Assembly: GCA_035354435.1 (NCBI GenBank)
Contig: DAOQAY010000097.1
Coordinates: 1-11,070, forward strand
Direction of reading: 5' to 3'
Source: JAKLDO01 sp035354435
GTDB lineage: Bacteria; UBP6; UBA1177
Length of the DNA stretch: 11,070 nt
Below, in pieces: positions 6,809 through 11,070 of this stretch. The position numbers were made by a program, and so were the translations under genes. Numbering within the stretch: position 1 is the first letter of the stretch; each line of letters opens with the position of its first letter. The notes under the pieces are model-generated. The model did no database searches, was not told where the DNA came from, and saw nothing but the letters and a program-made list of their open reading frames with translations.

Positions 6809-7582
6809 ATGAATTTTGTAGTAGACATCGGTAACAGCAATACCGTTATCGGAATTTATAAAAGTGATGTGCTTGTTAAAAGATGGAGGATCGCAACAGA
6901 CAGAAATCAGACTGTTGATGACATCACTTCAAAAATCCATTCGCTGATGCTTTTTTCAAAGATCGAGATCGATGATATAGCTTACTGCATTATCGGATCT
7001 GTTGTACCGACATGGAATCACATCTGGGAAAGATTTTCGATCGAATTTCTGAATAAAAAGCCTATTTTTATCAGGCACAACATTTACTCCGGGATCAATT
7101 TAAAGGTCGTTAATCCGGCTGAAGTGGGCGCAGACAGAATAGCTAATGCGGCGGCGGCGGCACATTATTTTGATGAAGGATGTTTCATCATAGATTCAGG
7201 AACGGCTATCACTCTTGACATCATCACCCCTGAAAAGGATTACATCGGCGGAGCGATCATGCCCGGCATCATGATATCAATGGAAGCAATGGCTCTGAAA
7301 ACTGCGAAACTTCCCCGTTTCGAGCTTGACAGACCTGTTAAAGCTATCGGGAAGACCACACTCGAAGGTCTCCAGAGCGGTGTATTTTACGGATTTGTAG
7401 GAATGGTGGACAGAGTTATCGAGGAATCGCTTAAAGAGATCAGCTTCAAACCGAGGATAATTGCGACCGGAGGACTTGCTGGAGCCATAACAACCGCATC
7501 AAAATATATTGACGAATTCGACAGAGATCTTACTTTAAAGGGGATTAACATCATTGCAGGTTTGAACAGGGAGAAAATATAA
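6809..7582 (+). CDS. coaX: Type III pantothenate kinase
   Basis: Phosphorylates pantothenate, the first and usually controlling step of coenzyme A synthesis; cytosolic. The type III enzyme is an ASKHA-fold kinase that works as a dimer, typically needs a monovalent cation, and resists CoA feedback. The 257 residues match the family. Visible motifs are DIGNSNT (6-12, phosphate loop), a GSVVPTW segment (63-69), GADR (107-110), DSGTAITLD (129-137, with the catalytic Asp129), GGAIMPG (147-153) and ATGGLAG (199-205). The ATG directly follows the aminopeptidase TAA, with GGAAGGAA just upstream inside that gene, and the stop shares one base with the next start. Many bacteria place coaX beside birA; here the neighbours are a peptidase gene and an unknown gene. 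Confidence 0.96.
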   Translation: MNFVVDIGNSNTVIGIYKSDVLVKRWRIATDRNQTVDDITSKIHSLMLFSKIEIDDIAYCIIGSVVPTWNHIWERFSIEFLNKKPIFIRHNIYSGINLKVVNPAEVGADRIANAAAAAHYFDEGCFIIDSGTAITLDIITPEKDYIGGAIMPGIMISMEAMALKTAKLPRFELDRPVKAIGKTTLEGLQSGVFYGFVGMVDRVIEESLKEISFKPRIIATGGLAGAITTASKYIDEFDRDLTLKGINIIAGLNREKI

Positions 7583-8631
7583 TGTGGAGAAGGGCTCAAA
7601 ACTCGGCTCAGAAAATTGCAGTTCTTGACGGTATGCTGCCGATCACGGCGGATGAGTTTTTAAAGGCAGTCATTTTTTTCTGCGGCGACGACGATGAAGC
7701 TGTCTGGAAAAAAGCTACAGATAAACTTAGAAATTACTCCGATGCAGAGATCAGAAAGAACATAAACTCTGAAATAAGCGAAAAGTCTGTCATGGCGCTG
7801 ACTAAACTTGCCGGTGACAGAAAAGATGCCGCACTGATAATCACGATCCTCAACACCGGCAAACTTCAGCCTGACTGGGTTTTAACCTATGTCAGCCTGA
7901 CCGATGAAAATTTCTGGCAGACACTTATCACTCACAAGGATTTTGTTATTTTCATGCTTCCCAAAAGAGAAGACTTCATTAAGTTTTTTATGAGTTTCAG
8001 TGCAGTTCTTGCTGATCTGTTCAATGAACAGCTGCAATATCTGTCAGAGGAAAAAATCGCCGAAGTTGCTCCGGAAATGATGGAAGAAAAGATTGCTGAA
8101 GAAACTGAAACACTTCCTTTTGGCGGTGATGAAGATGTTGTCGTGCTAGGTGACGAGAATTTTGATTTTCCTGATTTTCTCATATCAGAAGATGCTTTTA
8201 CAGGTCTTACCACCGATGATATGATGGAAAGAAGAAAAAATATCGTACAAACTCTGAAAGATCTGACCATCGGACAGAAGATCAAGATCGCAATGATGGG
8301 AAATCTTGAGGTAAGAAAAATACTGATCAAAGATCCGAGAAAACAGATTGCTCTTGCAGTTCTGAACAACCCGAGAATTACTGAAAAAGAGGTGGCATCA
8401 GTCGCAGGAGAGGCAGCTGCCCCGATCGATATAATTTCATTTATTGCCGGAACAAAAACTCTTTGCAAAAGCTATCAGGTCAAGCTGGCGCTGGTCACAA
8501 ACCCCAAAACTCCTGTAAAGACAGCTCTGGCACTTCTTGATGTGATAAGGCTCAATGATCTGAAAAGAATAGCAAAAAGCAGAAATATTCCCAATGTTAT
8601 AAAAATGAAAGCATTAAAGAAAGTCCTGTGA
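7582..8631 (+). CDS. Conserved-looking protein of unknown function with HEAT/LRV-like helical repeats
   Basis: No assigned function. The 349-residue soluble protein lacks a signal peptide or membrane segment. Residues 1-160 are helical, with short repeat-like units (for example ALTKLAGDRKDAALIITIL, 72-90). Residues ~161-205 are an acidic, Glu/Asp-rich linker. Residues ~225-349 form a second helical set with recurring motifs: IAMMGNLEVRKILIKDP, ALAVLNNPRITEKEV, LALVTNPKTPVKTALALL and LKRIAKSRNIP. The N-x-(R/K)-T-x-x-E/K-(V/T)-A turns recall leucine-rich-repeat-variant and HEAT proteins. From memory, similar C-terminal blocks occur in hypothetical proteins of delta-proteobacteria; this was not searched. 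ATG overlaps the coaX stop by one base (TAATG), with GGGAG 8 nt upstream, and its own stop overlaps xseA the same way. A scaffold or protein-binding role is plausible but unproven. Confidence 0.85.
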   Translation: MWRRAQNSAQKIAVLDGMLPITADEFLKAVIFFCGDDDEAVWKKATDKLRNYSDAEIRKNINSEISEKSVMALTKLAGDRKDAALIITILNTGKLQPDWVLTYVSLTDENFWQTLITHKDFVIFMLPKREDFIKFFMSFSAVLADLFNEQLQYLSEEKIAEVAPEMMEEKIAEETETLPFGGDEDVVVLGDENFDFPDFLISEDAFTGLTTDDMMERRKNIVQTLKDLTIGQKIKIAMMGNLEVRKILIKDPRKQIALAVLNNPRITEKEVASVAGEAAAPIDIISFIAGTKTLCKSYQVKLALVTNPKTPVKTALALLDVIRLNDLKRIAKSRNIPNVIKMKALKKVL

Positions 8632-9803
8632 TGCATGAAATCGCTGTTCCGGTATCAATTCTCGTAAAAGACCTGAAAAACGCCGTCGAAGGTGCTTTCG
8701 GATTTGTCGCAGTGAGAGGTGAACTCACAAATTTAAGCAGAGCTTATTCAGGACACATCTATTTCACTTTGAAAGATAATGAATCTCAGATCAGGTGTGC
8801 ACTTTTCAAAAATCAGCAGAGATTGAACCATGCCGAAATCAAAGCCGATTCTGAATACATTGTTTATGGAAAGATATCTGTCTATGAACCCAGATCGGAA
8901 ATAACGCTTATCGCATCGCTTATCGTTCCGGCAGGTGAAGGACTTGCAGCAATGCAGTTGAAAATGCTCAAGGAAAAACTGAAAAACGAAGGGGTTTTTG
9001 ACGCTTCGCACAAAAAGAGTCTGCCGGAATATCCAGAAACTGTTGCCGTCATTACAGCTGAAGGCGGTGCGGCGATCCACGACATCATCAAAGTTTCGAG
9101 AAACAGGTTTCCACCGGCAAGAATAATACTCGCACCTTCTTCAGTTCAGGGCAAAGATGCTCATAAAGATCTGATAAAGGCACTGGAAAGGGTCGCTCTG
9201 CTTGAAAATATTGACGCTGTGATAATCGGACGGGGCGGCGGAGCAAAAGAAGACCTCGATGCATTCAATTCAGAAGAACTTGCCAGAGCGGTCATTAAAT
9301 GTAAATACCCGGTAGTGAGCGCCGTCGGTCACGAAACAGATTCTACCATACTCGATATGGCGGCAAGTTACAGCGTTTCAACGCCATCCGCCGCGGCAGA
9401 ACTTATATTTCCTGACAGTTTTGCCATCCTGCAGGAAGTTGAGAATTCCATCTATTCTGTTAAAAGATCAATAGAATCGGTACTTAACACCAAAAGCATG
9501 TATCTTGACAATCTTGTGCTTTCATTGAAAAATCCGTCAGAAGTAATAAACAGTTCATTACACAGAACCGAAAAACTTCTCATGACCGCAAGTAACGCCA
9601 TTTCTGAAATAATCTTCCGTAATTTTGAAAGACTGTCGTATATCCAGATGGAACTTGAAAAGAACAACCCGTTAAGCCCGCTTGAACGCGGCTTTGCCAT
9701 AATCAACCAGCAAAGTCATACAGTTAAAAGACTTGCCTCATTCAACATCTCTGAATCATTCAAAATAACATTCAAAGACGGAACCGTAGAGATAAAGAAA
9801 TAA
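8631..9803 (+). CDS. xseA: Exodeoxyribonuclease VII large subunit
   Basis: Catalytic subunit of exonuclease VII, which degrades single-stranded DNA from both ends to oligonucleotides and normally works with several copies of the small subunit XseB. The 390-residue product has an N-terminal OB-fold (about 1-100, including a GHIYFTLKD strand at 41-49). The catalytic core carries VITAEGGAAIHDI (140-152), GRGGG (200-204), EDLDAFN (207-213), AVGHETD (231-237) and TPSAAAE (251-257). A coiled-coil stretch (~260-345) and the C-terminal PLSPLERGFAII block follow. It is shorter than the 456-residue E. coli protein, mostly through a shorter coiled coil, as in many other bacteria. ATG 8631 shares one base with the preceding stop; GTG 8628 is a less likely alternative, and the ribosome site is weak (AAAGAAAG), consistent with coupling. 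No xseB follows within the window. Confidence 0.95.
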   Translation: MHEIAVPVSILVKDLKNAVEGAFGFVAVRGELTNLSRAYSGHIYFTLKDNESQIRCALFKNQQRLNHAEIKADSEYIVYGKISVYEPRSEITLIASLIVPAGEGLAAMQLKMLKEKLKNEGVFDASHKKSLPEYPETVAVITAEGGAAIHDIIKVSRNRFPPARIILAPSSVQGKDAHKDLIKALERVALLENIDAVIIGRGGGAKEDLDAFNSEELARAVIKCKYPVVSAVGHETDSTILDMAASYSVSTPSAAAELIFPDSFAILQEVENSIYSVKRSIESVLNTKSMYLDNLVLSLKNPSEVINSSLHRTEKLLMTASNAISEIIFRNFERLSYIQMELEKNNPLSPLERGFAIINQQSHTVKRLASFNISESFKITFKDGTVEIKK

Positions 9804-10025
9804 TTTATCAAATTTGTGTCGCGAACAATACAACGAGTTGAACCGTTATGTTGTTTAAGTCAATTTTTCACTTTTTGAAAATGACTGTTATCGGCAGGTT
9901 AGGGGATTAAGACAACTCAGTTAGATAGTGTGTTGCGGTGGGAAAATTTGGTTTTTCTTCCAAAAAATAAATATCCGTGTTAAAAGACACTACATCGGTT
10001 GAATATTGAGTTGTGGGGTTTTTGA
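9804..10025 (+). other. Intergenic region after xseA; no gene found, weak hairpins
   Basis: These 222 bp contain stops in all frames and no convincing small gene. There is a short AT-only hairpin (TTTTCA 9865-9870, loop 5, TGAAAA 9876-9881), and a TTTGG/CCAAA stem near 9946-9963 that is flanked by A and T runs. Neither is a strong intrinsic terminator, though together they may end the xseA transcript. ACAACTCA (9912-9919) is the reverse complement of TGAGTTGT (10007-10014), the latter touching the ribosome site of the next gene. I found no good promoter pair and no riboswitch class I recognise. Confidence 0.4.
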
Positions 10026-11070
10026 TTGCGGATTTTTCTAAATACAATTATTTCTTTTTTATTAATATCTCTGTTTACTTTTGAAATTTATCCTATTTGT
10101 TATCCAAAAGAAAAGGCCTATAAAAAATATGTGATACAGTCAGACACTTACAAATCTGGAGGTCAGTTCGGTGAAGCTGAAAAGGCTTTAAAGAAATATT
10201 TGAAATGCTATCCGGAAAAAGAGGTTTTTGTAAAACTCGCTGATCTGTATGATTACCAGAGAAAATATTATCTTGCCGGCATTACCTATAAAAATATGGG
10301 GCTTGTTGCAGAATACAACGAAGTCGATAAAAGAAGACTTTCAAAAATAACCACTCAGACTTTGAGCAATGTTGATGAAAAAATAAATTCAATGGCGCAA
10401 GGATATTCAAAAACAGGACATCGTCTCAAAAACGGAGCTATAGCTCTTTTTTCAATCGGGTCCGCCCTTGCAATTGCCGGTGGTGGAATATTCATCAGTA
10501 ACAAAGCTTTTAACGGGGAAACATCTGAATTGCTGCAGTACTCCCTTTTAATAAGCGGTTTTTCAATCATCGGTGCCGGGTTTTCAACGAATTTCAATGG
10601 GGATCATTACATTAACAAGTCTGAATCATTAAAAAATTTCAACATCAGACACATCGCTGATTTAGGTACTACCAGTAATGAATATTTTGTTTATTCCGGT
10701 GCTGAATCCAATGCAAAGAAAATGTCCGCAAAATCTCTGAGAATTGCCGGGATATGTATGCTTGCAGTCTCAGTTCCCATTCTTACTTTTTCAATGTTCT
10801 CACTTTTTGATGATTATAAAAACACATTTAAAGATGATGAAAAAGACGATGATTTAGACTCAGAATATAGTGGCGGAGGAAAGTTTTTGTTTATTTATGG
10901 AGCAAAAGGCTTTCTTATGCCGCCTGCTTTATTGTTTATGATTCGCGGAATTATAATGCTTGCCAAAGCATCAAAATATGAAAAACTCAGCGCTGAGCCT
11001 AGTTTTCTCACTCTAACCAGCGTCACTCCGATGATCAATCCTGTTTCAAGAACTTACGGACTTGCTTTGG
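10026..11070 (+). CDS. Signal-peptide membrane protein with TPR-like N-region (C-terminus cut by window edge)
   Basis: Unrecognised. The frame is open from a stop at 10023-10025 to the window end (348 codons). TTG 10026 is the best start: GTGGGG (10013-10018) stands 7 nt upstream, and translation from it gives a clear signal peptide or anchor (MRIFLNTIISFLLISLF). Residues ~30-115 are charged and helical, with a stretch FGEAEKALKKYLKCYP followed by VFVKLADLYDYQRKYYLAGITYKNMG that looks like one or two tetratricopeptide-type repeats. Hydrophobic, Gly/Ser-rich segments lie at about 138-157, 172-190, 239-260 and 287-311 and are likely membrane helices. The first two resemble each other (SIGSALAIAGGGIF and LLISGFSIIGAGF). 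A short acidic loop (DDEKDDD) precedes the last helix. It is separated from xseA by 222 bp, so it is probably a separate unit. Starting further in at an ATG would lose the signal peptide. Confidence 0.75.
   Translation, partial: MRIFLNTIISFLLISLFTFEIYPICYPKEKAYKKYVIQSDTYKSGGQFGEAEKALKKYLKCYPEKEVFVKLADLYDYQRKYYLAGITYKNMGLVAEYNEVDKRRLSKITTQTLSNVDEKINSMAQGYSKTGHRLKNGAIALFSIGSALAIAGGGIFISNKAFNGETSELLQYSLLISGFSIIGAGFSTNFNGDHYINKSESLKNFNIRHIADLGTTSNEYFVYSGAESNAKKMSAKSLRIAGICMLAVSVPILTFSMFSLFDDYKNTFKDDEKDDDLDSEYSGGGKFLFIYGAKGFLMPPALLFMIRGIIMLAKASKYEKLSAEPSFLTLTSVTPMINPVSRTYGLAL

Noticed and set aside
9804..10025. Integron attC-like or mobile-element end in the intergenic region
   Set aside because: A GTTRRRY-like heptamer (GTTAGAT near 9920) is present, but there is no matching RYYYAAC partner or imperfect palindrome of attC form, and there is no integrase or transposase nearby.
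10355..10597. Minus-strand 80-residue open frame
   Set aside because: It lies fully inside the long plus-strand membrane protein frame and lacks a ribosome site or familiar features.

Overview
The window is about 11 kb of AT-leaning bacterial DNA that uses AGA and GAA codons freely. It carries four apparent lipoproteins or secreted envelope proteins among ordinary housekeeping genes. Lipobox signal peptides and acidic or low-complexity stalks after the lipid-anchor cysteine suggest a diderm bacterium. The Asp-rich lipoprotein linkers and the six-cysteine plus TGD/TGN-repeat architecture recall uncultivated deltaproteobacterial or Myxococcota-like lineages known from metagenomes. That placement is a low-confidence impression; nothing in the window fixes the taxon. 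I see no rRNA, tRNA, CRISPR array, transposase, phage gene or recognisable defence system.

Left block (positions 1-2194, minus strand). Three genes run leftward, probably from a promoter at about 2224-2251. They are a small lipoprotein of unknown function, an aspartate kinase whose ATG overlaps the lipoprotein stop by 4 bp, and, 37 bp further on, a lipoprotein with a six-cysteine segment followed by at least 23 TG(D/N) repeats. The last gene is cut by the left edge of the window.

Middle block (2195-5434, plus strand). A 188-bp divergent intergenic region separates the left block from a DEAD-box RNA helicase of the DeaD/CsdA type. Its basic C-terminal tail is built from hexapeptide (18-bp) repeats. 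It is followed by a lipoprotein with a very acidic stalk and an alpha/beta-hydrolase (esterase-like) domain.

Right block (5519-9803, plus strand). This is a tightly packed operon with junctions of 0, 1 and 1 bp overlap or abutment. It encodes an M18 family zinc aminopeptidase, type III pantothenate kinase (CoaX, first step of CoA synthesis), a 349-residue protein of unknown function with HEAT/LRV-like helical repeats, and the large subunit of exodeoxyribonuclease VII (XseA). No xseB follows.

After a 222-bp intergenic stretch, a TTG-initiated gene with a signal peptide and four likely membrane helices starts at 10026 and runs off the right edge.

Most of the window is core metabolism and RNA/DNA maintenance mixed with lineage-specific envelope proteins. 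I did not find a convincing new multi-gene system. The items best worth a second look are the collagen-like lipoprotein repeat, the conserved unknown gene inside the coaX-xseA operon, the modular helicase tail, and the unassigned TTG-start membrane protein.
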